Source of the DNA: CAVZBW01 sp963778465
GTDB lineage: Bacteria; Actinomycetota; Acidimicrobiia; Acidimicrobiales; RAAP-2
Reading direction: 5' to 3'
DNA length: 64,000 bases
NCBI GenBank assembly: GCA_963778465.1
Contig: CAVZUK010000003.1
Span: 806,001 to 870,000, forward strand
Within the stretch, counting starts at the first letter, position 1. Each line of letters begins with the position of its first letter. This document shows, piece after piece, positions 46,370-54,453 of this stretch. The notes below the pieces were generated by a model, which ran no database searches, was not told the DNA's origin, and was given only the letters and a program-made list of their open reading frames with translations. The translations under genes and the position numbers were made by a program.

Positions 46370-46467
46370 CGCGACAGGCTCGGTAGCCTCTCTTTCCCCC
46401 CTCAGGTAGCTGAGCCTGTCGCGCCCAGGGGCGCGCAATCCGCCCCCGTTGCCAGGGGCGGTTGCGC
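46370..46467. ncRNA. Candidate structured RNA with mutually exclusive stems
   Basis: Three stems overlap. Stem 1 is CGCGACAGGCTC (46370-46381) with GAGCCTGTCGCG (46412-46423), a perfect 12 bp. Stem 2 is CGCGCCC (46420-46426) with GGGCGCG (46429-46435). Stem 3 is GCGCAA-T-CCGCCCC (46433-46446) with GGGGCGGTTGCGC (46455-46467), 13 bp plus a bulge. Stem 2 shares bases with both others, so only some can form together, as in attenuators. No known RNA family is recognised, and the transcribed strand is unclear. Confidence 0.4.
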
Positions 46468-46516
46468 AGCCGGCACATCGTGCAGGACTCGAATCTGTCA
46501 TGATGCGCCCGGGCGA

Positions 46517-46544
46517 GGTTACCCCTGGCCAGAGGGGGTCAACC
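46517..46544. other. Additional hairpin near tRNA-Lys
   Basis: GGTT-A-CCCCT (46517-46526) pairs with AGGGG-GTC-AACC (46533-46544). It lies downstream of the tRNA on the minus strand and may help end its transcript. Confidence 0.4.
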
Positions 46545-46784
46545 GTCAGGGGGAAGCTTTCTCGTTAGCGTTGGTGGAGCGACGGGCCCTGTGCTCTTCC
46601 TCTTTCCCCTCCGAGGGCCTGTCGCGCACACCCGCTCCCGATATCGTCATCATTGGCGGGGGGTTTCCGGGGTTTCCCAGACTGACCGGGCCTCCCGCAT
46701 CACTCAGCGCAGGCTGCGCTTTCTGCCATTGACCGCACCAACGCGCAAGGCGCCCCCCATGCCCAAAAACTGCCCCTCACCTGG

Positions 46785-46857
46785 TGGGCCGCCCGGGACT
46801 CGAACCCGGCACCTTGGGATTAAAAGTCCCCTGCTCTACCCGATGAGCTAGCGGCCC
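46785..46857 (-). tRNA. tRNA-Lys (anticodon UUU)
   Basis: On the minus strand the acceptor arm GGGCCGC pairs with GCGGCCC. The D-arm region is TAGCTCATCGGGTAGAGCA. The anticodon arm is GGGAC-TTTTAAT-CCC-like (GGGACTTTTAATCCC) with anticodon UUU. The T-arm is CCGGG-TTCGAGT-CCCGG. A CCA follows directly (46782-46784), so the CCA end is encoded. The length is 73 nt without CCA. Confidence 0.95.
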
Positions 46858-46926
46858 GAGGAGAAGTTACCGCTGCCCGAAGAGATCGAGCGCGCCTCTC
46901 TGACGAGTGATGCCGCTGGCGCGACG

Positions 46927-47523
46927 ATGGGGGCCGTGTCCACGGGCGCACAGGCCCCTCCGATCCTCGCCCCGCTCGGCGACGTCACCACCGACCGGCT
47001 GGCCTTGCGTGCGTTCGAGCCGGGTGACCTCGAAGAGCTCTGTGGGGTCTTCGCCGAGCCCGAGGTCTGGAGGTTCCCCTTCGGTCGCGGCCTTACCCGC
47101 GACGAGACGGAGTCCTTTCTCCTCGCGCAGATGGACCATTGGTCGAGCTGGGGGTTCGGCCTGTGGGTCGTCCGGCTGCGGGCCGACGATCGCATCCTTG
47201 GGTACGTCGGCCTCTCGGTCCCGACGTTCCTTCCGGAGATCTTGCCGGCGGTCGAGGTGGGTTGGCGGATCGTGCCGGCCGCCTGGGGCAAGGGCTACGC
47301 GACGGAAGGAGCGACCGCCGCGCTGGACGAGGCTTTCGACACCCTCGGACTCGATCGAGTGTGCTCCATCCCCCAAGCGGACAACCTCGCATCCGTTCGT
47401 GTCGCCGTGCGATTGGGTCTGCATCTGGCGCGAGAGGTCGATATTCCCCCCAACCCACGCCGCGGCGCCGTTCGCGCCCTGCTGTACGAGATCGACCAGC
47501 AGGGGTGGCCACCGCGAGGGTGA
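46927..47523 (+). CDS. GNAT family N-acetyltransferase
   Basis: Protein of 198 residues of the RimJ/RimL-type GNAT family. DRLALRAFEPGDLEELCGVF is the typical start and LGYVGLSVP the central strand. The acetyl-CoA-binding segment is VEVGWRIVPAAWGKGYATEG, with ALDEAFDTLGLDRVCSIPQADNLASVRVAVRLG after it. It acetylates an amine, possibly a protein N-terminus or a small molecule. ATG 46927 has no ideal ribosome site. It starts about 70 bases beyond the tRNA-Lys, on the opposite strand. Confidence 0.9.
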   Translation: MGAVSTGAQAPPILAPLGDVTTDRLALRAFEPGDLEELCGVFAEPEVWRFPFGRGLTRDETESFLLAQMDHWSSWGFGLWVVRLRADDRILGYVGLSVPTFLPEILPAVEVGWRIVPAAWGKGYATEGATAALDEAFDTLGLDRVCSIPQADNLASVRVAVRLGLHLAREVDIPPNPRRGAVRALLYEIDQQGWPPRG

Positions 47524-47863
47524 TGGCAAGGCGTGGCACGTGGTGCCGCCGGGGTCCGGACTCGACGACACAGACGTTCGAACGTTCGATCGGGAGGCGG
47601 CCGAGGTGGGAGGGACGCGGCGGGGCGTCCGGTCTTGCGGGAACTCCGACTCCGCAGAGAGGTCGGGCCAATTAATCGGGGCATCGGGTCGCTAGGAGCG
47701 CCGCCGTCATCGTAGGGTTGGTGTCATCGCCAGGCGCAGTGTTCAAGGCATTCGTGGGTGGGCAATTGGTGGTCACGCAACGTGAGATGGGTTTGCTGAC
47801 CAGACCTGGCGGAACACCCCCGCTATGGACCGAGTCACGCGAGACGGGACGCGGAGGATGACC
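47524..47863. other. Intergenic, with overlapping palindromes
   Basis: About 340 bases without a gene. ACGTTCGAACGT (47574-47585) overlaps TCGAACGTTCGA (47578-47589). Both are perfect 12-bp palindromes. The arms resemble an actinobacterial LexA box, but without the four-base centre. Confidence 0.45.
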
Positions 47864-49039
47864 GTGGGTCGACAACGTGCACTGGTGCTGACCGGCAACC
47901 TCGGTATGGGCCACCACGTGATCACCGAGATCGTCGTGGGCAGCCTCGATCGTTTGGGCTGGTCGACCGAGGTCCTCGACTGCATGTCGTTGCTCGGGCG
48001 CCTCCCGTCGAAGGTGGGGGACTGGGTCTTTCGACGGCTCACGGCGACCCCCACCCTTTACGACGGCATCCACTTCTCCCACTTCCGCCCGGGGGGCGGT
48101 CTCGCCAGCGCCGTGGACTGGGGCGCGACGAGCCGCCTCGTGCCGGTGCTCGATCGCCATCTGCAGGACCACCCCGTGGATCTGCTGGCGTCCACGTTTG
48201 CCACCGGTTCGTCGGCCATCGCGAAGCTCACCGCGGTCAAACGAACGTATGAACGGCCCGCGACGGTCGCCCTGTGCACCGACGTCTCTCCCCATCGACT
48301 CTGGGTCTGGGAGGGCCTCGACCTGTTCATGGTGACCTCGCCGGCCGCCGCCGCCGCCGTGCGGCGCTACGTGCCGCGGGCGCCGATCGCCGTCGTGCCT
48401 TCCCCGGTGCGGCATGCCTTCTACGAGGCGCCGTCCCAGCACGACGCCCGCGTCGCACTCGGCATCGACCCGTCCGCCCGCTGCGCCCTCGTCATGGGCG
48501 GCGGCTGGGGTCTCGGACCGATCGCGGCGACCGCACGCGCCTTGGCCGACGAGGGGGTGGTCGTGCTCGTAGTGGCGGGCCGGAACCCCAAGCTGGCCCA
48601 GGCCCTCGCCGAGGAGGCGAGCCGCCAGCCGCTCGTGGTGCCCTTCGGGTTCACCGACCAGATCCCGACGCTCATGGCGGCCGCCGATCTCGTGGTCACG
48701 ACGCCCGGAGCGACCACCTGCAGCGAGGCTCGCGTCGTCGGGCGCCCGCTGATGCTGCTCGACGTGATCCCCGGCCACGGGAGGGACAACATCCAGCACG
48801 AGCTCGAGCTCGGCAACGCCGACGTCTGCGATCCGGATCCCGCACGTCTCGTCGACAGCGTCCTGTTCGCTCTGCAACGCTCCGTCCCGCCGGTGCCGGG
48901 CCAACGGGTCGCCGATCGGTGGGACGAGCGCTTTGCCGAAGCCCTGGCGGTCGTAGGAATCGTCCCCGCAGGGAAGCTCCCCAGCCCCACGACCGCCAAG
49001 AGCACACGATTCGTCACAACCCCCGAGGAGACCCACTGA
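47864..49039 (+). CDS. Glycosyltransferase of the MurG/MGDG-synthase type
   Basis: About 391 residues. The start is open: GTG 47864 has GGAGG six bases before it, while ATG 47825 and 47858 are in frame upstream. The N-terminal domain begins RALVLTGNLGMGHHVITEIV, the nucleotide-lipid contact typical of diacylglycerol glycosyltransferases. The C-terminal sugar-nucleotide part includes VMGGGWGLGPI, PFGFTDQIPTLMAAADLVVT and TTPGATTCSEARVVGRPLML. It probably glycosylates a membrane lipid. It ends two bases before hpnJ, so a single transcript is likely, and the lipid may be a hopanoid. Confidence 0.82.
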   Translation: MGRQRALVLTGNLGMGHHVITEIVVGSLDRLGWSTEVLDCMSLLGRLPSKVGDWVFRRLTATPTLYDGIHFSHFRPGGGLASAVDWGATSRLVPVLDRHLQDHPVDLLASTFATGSSAIAKLTAVKRTYERPATVALCTDVSPHRLWVWEGLDLFMVTSPAAAAAVRRYVPRAPIAVVPSPVRHAFYEAPSQHDARVALGIDPSARCALVMGGGWGLGPIAATARALADEGVVVLVVAGRNPKLAQALAEEASRQPLVVPFGFTDQIPTLMAAADLVVTTPGATTCSEARVVGRPLMLLDVIPGHGRDNIQHELELGNADVCDPDPARLVDSVLFALQRSVPPVPGQRVADRWDERFAEALAVVGIVPAGKLPSPTTAKSTRFVTTPEETH

Positions 49040-49041
49040 CC

Positions 49042-50469
49042 ATGCTGCGCACGCTGTTCCTCCATCCTCCGTCCTACGAGGGTTTCGACGGCGGAGCCGG
49101 CTCCCGCTACCAGGCCAAGCGCGAGATCCGTTCCTTTTGGTATCCGACCTGGCTGGCCCAGCTCGCCGCCCTCGTTCCCGGCAGCAAGCTCGTCGATGCC
49201 CCACCGGCGGGGCTCGAGCTCGAGGACGTCCTGCCGATGGCCAAGGACTACGAGCTCGTGGTCCTGCACACGAGCTCGCCCTCCTTTCCCGGCGACGTCA
49301 AGGTGGCGGAGGCGCTCAAGAGCGCGAACCCCGATCTGCTCGTCGGCTTCGTCGGGGCGAAGGTGGCGGTCGAGCCCGAGGAGTCCCTGCTCGCCTCGTC
49401 GGCGATCGACTTCGTGGCGCGCGAGGAATACGACTTCACGGTCCTCGACATCGCCAAGGGTCAGCCGCTCGACCAGGTGGACGGGATCACCTACCGGGAC
49501 GGCCGGGGTGTCGTGGCGCACACCCCGGACCGGGCGGTCCTGGAGAACATGGACGAGCTGCCTTATGTCACGGAGGTCTACAAGCGCGACCTGCGGGTGG
49601 AGGACTACTTCATCGGCTACCTGAAGCACCCCTACCTTTCGCTCTACACCGGGCGAGGGTGCCGATCGCAGTGCACCTTCTGCCTCTGGCCGCAGACCGT
49701 GGGCGGGCACCGTTACCGGACCCGCAGCGTCGAGCACGTGCTCGGCGAGATGGAGATCATTCGCGACGACCTTCCGCAGGTCAAGGAGGTGTTCTTCGAC
49801 GACGACACCTTCACCGACAGCCGGGAGCGGGCCGAGGAGATCGCGCGGGGGATGGGTCGGCTCGGACTCGAGTGGTCCTGCAACGCCAAGGCCAACGTCC
49901 CGTACGACACGCTCAAGGTGATGCGGGAAAACGGGCTTCGCCTGCTGCTGGTCGGCTTCGAGTCGGGCAACCAGCAGATCCTGACCAACATCAAGAAGGG
50001 CGTGAAGGTCGAGCGGGCACGCCAGTTCGCGAAGGACTGCCGGGACCTCGGGATCACCATCCACGGCACCTTCATCGTCGGCCTGCCGGGGGAGACCAAG
50101 GAGACGATCCAAGAGACCATCCGCTTCGCGCGAGACATCAACCCCCACACGCTCCAGGTCTCGATCGCGGCGCCCTACCCCGGAACCACCCTGTACGAGC
50201 AGGCGATCGAGAACGGCTGGCTCCCCGAGGACGAAGCGTCCCTGGTGGACGAGCACGGCATCCAGACCGCCGCCCTCTCGTACCCGAACCTCAACCGGAC
50301 GGAGATCTTCTCCTCGGTCGACGTCTTCTATCGAAAGTTCTACTTCCGGGCAGGCAAGATCGCCGAGATCTCGTCCGAGATGTTGCGCAGCAGCGACGTG
50401 ATGAAGCGACGACTGCGAGAAGGCGTCGAGTTCGTCAGCTTCCTACGCAAGCGCAAGCAGTCGGCCTGA
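49042..50469 (+). CDS. hpnJ: HpnJ-like B12-binding radical SAM protein
   Basis: Protein of 475 residues, the usual length of HpnJ. The start MLRTLFLHPPSYEGFDGGAGSRYQ and the following SFWYPTWLAQLAALVPGSKL match HpnJ. A B12-binding-like domain occupies the first 150 residues. The iron-sulfur motif is GRGCRSQCTFCLWPQ (Cys-x3-Cys-x2-Cys). The later part (FVGLPGETKETIQETIRF region) is typical of the family. In other bacteria HpnJ makes the cyclitol head group of bacteriohopanetetrol cyclitol ether, after sugar attachment by HpnI and deacetylation by HpnK. Neither is present here, but a lipid glycosyltransferase is directly upstream. The symbol is by family similarity. Confidence 0.85.
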   Translation: MLRTLFLHPPSYEGFDGGAGSRYQAKREIRSFWYPTWLAQLAALVPGSKLVDAPPAGLELEDVLPMAKDYELVVLHTSSPSFPGDVKVAEALKSANPDLLVGFVGAKVAVEPEESLLASSAIDFVAREEYDFTVLDIAKGQPLDQVDGITYRDGRGVVAHTPDRAVLENMDELPYVTEVYKRDLRVEDYFIGYLKHPYLSLYTGRGCRSQCTFCLWPQTVGGHRYRTRSVEHVLGEMEIIRDDLPQVKEVFFDDDTFTDSRERAEEIARGMGRLGLEWSCNAKANVPYDTLKVMRENGLRLLLVGFESGNQQILTNIKKGVKVERARQFAKDCRDLGITIHGTFIVGLPGETKETIQETIRFARDINPHTLQVSIAAPYPGTTLYEQAIENGWLPEDEASLVDEHGIQTAALSYPNLNRTEIFSSVDVFYRKFYFRAGKIAEISSEMLRSSDVMKRRLREGVEFVSFLRKRKQSA

Positions 50470-50493
50470 GCCCGGGCCCGACGACTGGGCCCC

Positions 50494-51693
50494 TCAGGCC
50501 TCCGACAGCGGTGGCACCGGCACGGGCGGAGGCGGCCCGACGTAGCGGGCCAGGGGTCGGATCAAGCGATTGTCGGCTCGTTGCTCGAGCACGTGCGCAC
50601 ACCACCCGACGAGCCGGGCGATCGCGAACGTCGGCGTGAACAGCTCCCTCGGCACTCCACTGCTCCCCATCACGATCCCGGCGTAGAACTCGACGTTGGC
50701 GTAGAGGCTCCGCCCCGGCTTGAGCTCCCGAAGCGTGTCGACGACCTCTCGTTCCACCTCGGCGGCCTCGGCCGCAAGCGGACCGTCGAGGCCCCGGGCG
50801 ACCTCCCGCAGGAAGACCACGCGGGGATCGTCGGTCTTGTAGACCCGGTGACCGAAGCCCATGACGCGGTCGCCGCGCCCGACCGCGGCGCGAACCCACT
50901 CGCTCGCGTCGCCGGTGGCACGCACCTCGTCGAGCATGTCGAGGGCGCGTCCCGGTGCGCCCCCGTGGAGAGGGCCGGCCAGAGCTCCGACCGCCCCACA
51001 GATCGCCGAGGCGAGGTCGGCACCCGTCGAGGCGATCACCCTCGCCGCGAAGGTCGAGGCGTTGAAGCCGTGATCGATCGCCACGATCAGGTACTGCTCG
51101 AGCGCGCGGGCGTGCTCTGCCGTCGGCTCCGATCCGCTGAGCATCCACAGGTAATTGGCCACGTGGCCGAGGTCGGTGCGCGGCGCCACCGGGTCGAGCC
51201 CGAGGCTTGTCCGGTGTCCGGCCGCCAGCATCGTCGGGGCCACGGCGATCAGTCGAGCGACCTGCTCCTGCAGGGTCCCGGGGTCGAGGTCGAGCACGGG
51301 CTGCCACTTGAGCTCGGTGCCCAGCGCGGAGACGGCGGTGCGCAGGGTGTCCATCGGCCCCCCGAGGACCGAGAGTCCCGACACGATCGTGGCCACCGCG
51401 CCCGGGGACTGCCGTTGGCCGGCGAGCTCGCTCGCGAACCGGATCGACTCGGCCGATCCCGGAAGGCGTCCCCGGAGCATGAGGTGTGCGACGTCCTCGA
51501 ACGAGCGCCCGCGGGCCAGATCGATCGCCGAGTACTCCCGGTAGTGGTAGAAGCCCTCCTTGCCCCGCACGTCCCCGACGTTCGTGTCGGCTACCACGAC
51601 GCCCTCGAGACCCCTGGGCGCCAACAGGAGGCCCTCGTCGGCCGTCCCGCCCGTGGTCGATGCTCCCTTGGCTGGCTCCTTGGCTGCGGACAT
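50494..51693 (-). CDS. Citrate synthase-like protein
   Basis: Protein of 399 residues from ATG 51693, with GAGGTG upstream. The substrate histidines lie in GPLHGGAPGRALD and VMGFGHRVYKTDDPR. The classic catalytic aspartate motif NVDFY is here NVEFYAGIVMGSSGV, with glutamate instead. It may be a 2-methylcitrate or citrate synthase, or a non-canonical condensing enzyme. It is divergent from a second citrate synthase homologue at 51819, and their shared control region holds a dyad at 51792-51806. Confidence 0.85.
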   Translation of the reverse strand: MSAAKEPAKGASTTGGTADEGLLLAPRGLEGVVVADTNVGDVRGKEGFYHYREYSAIDLARGRSFEDVAHLMLRGRLPGSAESIRFASELAGQRQSPGAVATIVSGLSVLGGPMDTLRTAVSALGTELKWQPVLDLDPGTLQEQVARLIAVAPTMLAAGHRTSLGLDPVAPRTDLGHVANYLWMLSGSEPTAEHARALEQYLIVAIDHGFNASTFAARVIASTGADLASAICGAVGALAGPLHGGAPGRALDMLDEVRATGDASEWVRAAVGRGDRVMGFGHRVYKTDDPRVVFLREVARGLDGPLAAEAAEVEREVVDTLRELKPGRSLYANVEFYAGIVMGSSGVPRELFTPTFAIARLVGWCAHVLEQRADNRLIRPLARYVGPPPPVPVPPLSEA

Positions 51694-51791
51694 GTGCACC
51701 TCGCTCTTTCGTGGCGGCGGCCCCGCCGCCCGTCGGTCTCTTCTCTCGTTTGTCCTTCCCATCATGGGCCGGGGGGCACCCGCTTGTAAAC

Positions 51792-51806
51792 GTTGATCAA
51801 GTCAAC
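51792..51806. promoter_or_regulatory. Dyad between the divergent citrate synthase genes
   Basis: GTTGA-TCAAG-TCAAC is an inverted repeat 12 bases before the HTH-citrate synthase start. The distance suggests that binding there would block its own promoter and could also act on the divergent gene at 51693. Confidence 0.5.
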
Positions 51807-51818
51807 ATAAGATGGGGA

Positions 51819-52994
51819 ATGACGCAATTCCTCGAGTCCGACGAGGTGGCGCGGCGGCTGGGCATCAAGCGCAACACCCTGTATGCGTACGTGAGCCGGG
51901 GTTTGTTGCCGTCCTACCCGGCTCCCGGCGGGCGGCAGAGCCTCTTCGACGTCGCCGACGTGGAGCGCCTCGCCCGGCGGTCGCGGACCGAGCGCCGTCA
52001 CGACGGCCGCTCGGTCGCCGTGACGACGAGTGTGACCCAGCTGCGCCAGGACGGACCCACCTACCGCGGACGACCGCTGGCCACCCTGCTCGACACCCCT
52101 TTCGAAGCGGTGGCCGAGCTCCTGTGGCAGGTCGACCCCGCCCGGCATGCGAGCTGGGCGCCGGCGGAGACGGGAGCCGTGCCGGACCTGCAGGCGCTCG
52201 ACCTCCTGCGCTGGGTCACCGTCATGTGCGGCGCACGGGACCCGACCCGGGGCGACCTCCAGTCGGACGCGGTCTGTGCGGCGGCGCGGCGCCTGATCGC
52301 GACGCTGGTGGACGTCGTGCCGAGCGGCACGGTCGCCGACCCGCTTTCGGGATCGATCTCCGCCCGACTGGCCCGACGCCTGAGCGGCGCTCCGGTCCCG
52401 TCCGAGGTGGCCCGTGGTGTCAACACGGCGCTGGTCGTCCTGGCCGATCACGAGCTCGCGACGTCGACCATGGCGGTGCGGCTCGCCTCCTCGACCCGTG
52501 CCAGCCTCTACGACGCCGTGCTGTCCGGTCTCGGGGCGATGGCGGGGCCTCTCCACGGTGGCGCCGCCCCACTCGCCGCCGCGGTCCTCCGCGACGCCAA
52601 CCAGCGTGGGCCTGCCGGGGCGATCGATCGTGCACTGCGATGGCAAGGGCTCGTCCCGGGCTTCGGCCACTCGCTCGACGTCTACGGATCCGGTGACCCT
52701 CGGTTCGCGATGCTCTGGTCGGTGGCGAGGGAGCTGGCGACCGACGAGGAGCGGTCGACCATGGACGGCGTCGTGCGCATCGCCGGGGAGCACGACCTCC
52801 CCCCGCCCAACGTGGACCTCGCCCTCGCCGGATTGGTGCACGTGACCGGCATGGATGCGGACGCTGGCCCCTTGATCTTCACCATCGCCCGGGTCGCCGG
52901 CTGGACCGCGCACTTCCTGGAGGAGCTGCTCGAGCGGCCACTGCGTTTTCGCTTCCGGGCCGTCTATGCCGCCCGTCCGGGTCAGATCACGTGA
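51819..52994 (+). CDS. Citrate synthase homologue with N-terminal HTH domain
   Basis: Protein of 391 residues. Residues about 1-60 form a MerR-type helix-turn-helix (FLESDEVARRLGIKRNTLYA, then YVSRGLLPSYPAPGGRQSLF). The rest is a complete citrate synthase fold with GPLHGGAAPLAAAVL, the histidine in LVPGFGHSLDVY, and NVDLALAGLVHV keeping the catalytic aspartate. Some key pocket residues differ from real citrate synthases, so it may bind the substrate and act as a sensor that controls the divergent gene. The start at ATG 51819 lies only 12 bases after the dyad, and no strong ribosome site is present. Confidence 0.88.
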   Translation: MTQFLESDEVARRLGIKRNTLYAYVSRGLLPSYPAPGGRQSLFDVADVERLARRSRTERRHDGRSVAVTTSVTQLRQDGPTYRGRPLATLLDTPFEAVAELLWQVDPARHASWAPAETGAVPDLQALDLLRWVTVMCGARDPTRGDLQSDAVCAAARRLIATLVDVVPSGTVADPLSGSISARLARRLSGAPVPSEVARGVNTALVVLADHELATSTMAVRLASSTRASLYDAVLSGLGAMAGPLHGGAAPLAAAVLRDANQRGPAGAIDRALRWQGLVPGFGHSLDVYGSGDPRFAMLWSVARELATDEERSTMDGVVRIAGEHDLPPPNVDLALAGLVHVTGMDADAGPLIFTIARVAGWTAHFLEELLERPLRFRFRAVYAARPGQIT

Positions 52995-53054
52995 CCTCGG
53001 CCGAGAGGCTCGGCTCGCCGAAGCTCCCGGTCGGGACACGTCGGCGCCGGTACT

Positions 53055-53300
53055 GTGTCGGAGATGTCGGAGGACGCAGGACACGACGAGCAGGCGATCG
53101 AGGCGGCCGAACGGTTGCTCGACGACGTCGACGGGGCGCTGGGTCGACTCGGGGCGGGCAGCTTCGGCACGTGCGAGGCCTGCGGTGAGGAGATCGACCC
53201 GGACCGCCTGGTCCGCCACCCCGTGGCCCGGACGTGTGGCCGGCATCCCCAGCTGCTCGATCCGGAGCCGGTGCGAGAGCCGGTCCCGGGCGACCGCTGA
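53055..53300 (+). CDS. DksA/TraR-type zinc-finger protein
   Basis: Small protein of 81 residues from GTG 53055; ATG 53064 is an in-frame alternative. Residues AAERLLDDVDGALGRLGAGSFGTCEACGEEIDPDRL-like carry the CEACG pair, followed by RHPVARTCGRH, so the zinc site would be Cys-x2-Cys and Cys-x2-His. It is the short DksA/TraR form, which binds RNA polymerase in other bacteria. The last residues are Pro/Glu-rich. Confidence 0.8.
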   Translation: MSEMSEDAGHDEQAIEAAERLLDDVDGALGRLGAGSFGTCEACGEEIDPDRLVRHPVARTCGRHPQLLDPEPVREPVPGDR

Positions 53301-53421
53301 GCCGGCCATAGCGCACCGGCGACGGTCAGCCACGGAGATCGCAGCCCCGTACCCCGAACCGATCCACCGGTAGCGTGCGAGGCTCGCCGAACTCGGGCAC
53401 GGAGCGAAGGGAGAACATGCC

Positions 53422-54453
53422 ATGCGGTTGGGTACGCTGCTCGACTACTCGAAGCCCCCCCGGGAGCTCGCCGAGAGCGTCGTCGAGCTCGAACGGGCCG
53501 GCGCGGACATCGTCTTCGTCGCAGAAGCCTACGGGTTCGACGCGGTGGGCCTGCTCGGCTTCCTCGCCGCCAGGACCGAGCGCGTGCAGCTGGCGTCGGG
53601 CATCCTTCCCATCTACTCCCGCACGCCGACGCTGCTGGCACAGACCGCGGCGGGTCTCGACGCCCTGAGCGGCGGCCGTTTCGTCTTGGGGCTGGGTGCC
53701 TCGGGTCCCCAGGTGATCGAGGGCTGGCACGGCGTGCCCTACGACCACCCCATCGAGCGCACGAGGGAGATCATCTCCATCTGCCGGCAGGTGTGGCGAC
53801 GCGAGGGGCCTCTCGTGCACGACGGCCTCTACACGATCCCCCTCCCGCAAGGGCGGGGCACGGGTCTCGGAAAGCCGCTCAAGATCATCAATCGCCCGGT
53901 GCGTGGCGATATCCCGATCTGGCTGGCCGCCCTCGGCCCGAAGAACGTCGAGATGGCGGCCTCCGTCGCCCACGGCTGGCTGCCGTTCCTTTTCGTTCCG
54001 GAGCGAGCCGAGCGCGCCTGGGGCGACGCACTGGCCCGGGGTCGAGCGCAGAGGGATCCGCAACTTCCCCCCCTCGACATCGCTGCCAGCGGGTTGGCGG
54101 CGATCGGCGACGGTCTCGAGCACCTCCGCGATCTGGCGCGACCGATGGCCGCCCTCTACATCGGCGGCATGGGCGCCCGGGGGCACAACTTCTACAACTC
54201 GGTGGTCCGTCGTTACGGTTTCGAGGAGGCGGCGGAACGGATCCAGGATCTCTACCTGGACGGAAAGACGCGCGAGGCCGAGGCCGCCATACCGGCCGAG
54301 CTCCTCGAAGGCCTGACCGTGATCGGGTCCGAGGGCTACGTCAAGGAACGGCTGGCCGCCTTCGAGGAATCGGGCGCCACCGTCCTCAACGTCACCCCCA
54401 TCGGCCCCGAGCCTCTGCGCACCCTCGAGTGCCTCAAGGAATGGATGCCGTGA
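53422..54453 (+). CDS. LLM-class, probably F420-dependent, oxidoreductase
   Basis: Luciferase-like monooxygenase-fold protein of 343 residues from ATG 53422, preceded by GAAGGGAGAAC. The TIM barrel starts MRLGTLLDYSKPPRELAE. The cofactor-binding region is VQLASGILPIYSRTPTLLAQ, with LDALSGGRFVLGLGASGPQV as the phosphate segment. The C-terminal part (PRGDIPIWLAALGPKNVEMA region) is typical of F420-using members in actinobacteria. It overlaps the AtuA gene by four bases, so the two are translationally coupled. Confidence 0.9.
   Translation: MRLGTLLDYSKPPRELAESVVELERAGADIVFVAEAYGFDAVGLLGFLAARTERVQLASGILPIYSRTPTLLAQTAAGLDALSGGRFVLGLGASGPQVIEGWHGVPYDHPIERTREIISICRQVWRREGPLVHDGLYTIPLPQGRGTGLGKPLKIINRPVRGDIPIWLAALGPKNVEMAASVAHGWLPFLFVPERAERAWGDALARGRAQRDPQLPPLDIAASGLAAIGDGLEHLRDLARPMAALYIGGMGARGHNFYNSVVRRYGFEEAAERIQDLYLDGKTREAEAAIPAELLEGLTVIGSEGYVKERLAAFEESGATVLNVTPIGPEPLRTLECLKEWMP

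Noticed and set aside
46370..46467. A known magnesium or cobalamin riboswitch for corA
   Set aside because: The conserved core motifs of these riboswitches are not present, and corA starts about 500 bases away.
46480..46500. A tRNA T-arm-like sequence (GGACTCGAATC) as an integration scar
   Set aside because: It is too short and lacks the acceptor-stem match to tRNA-Lys, and no integrase is present.
47574..47589. A LexA (SOS) box
   Set aside because: The half-sites resemble CGAAC/GTTCG but lack the four-base spacer of the actinobacterial consensus.
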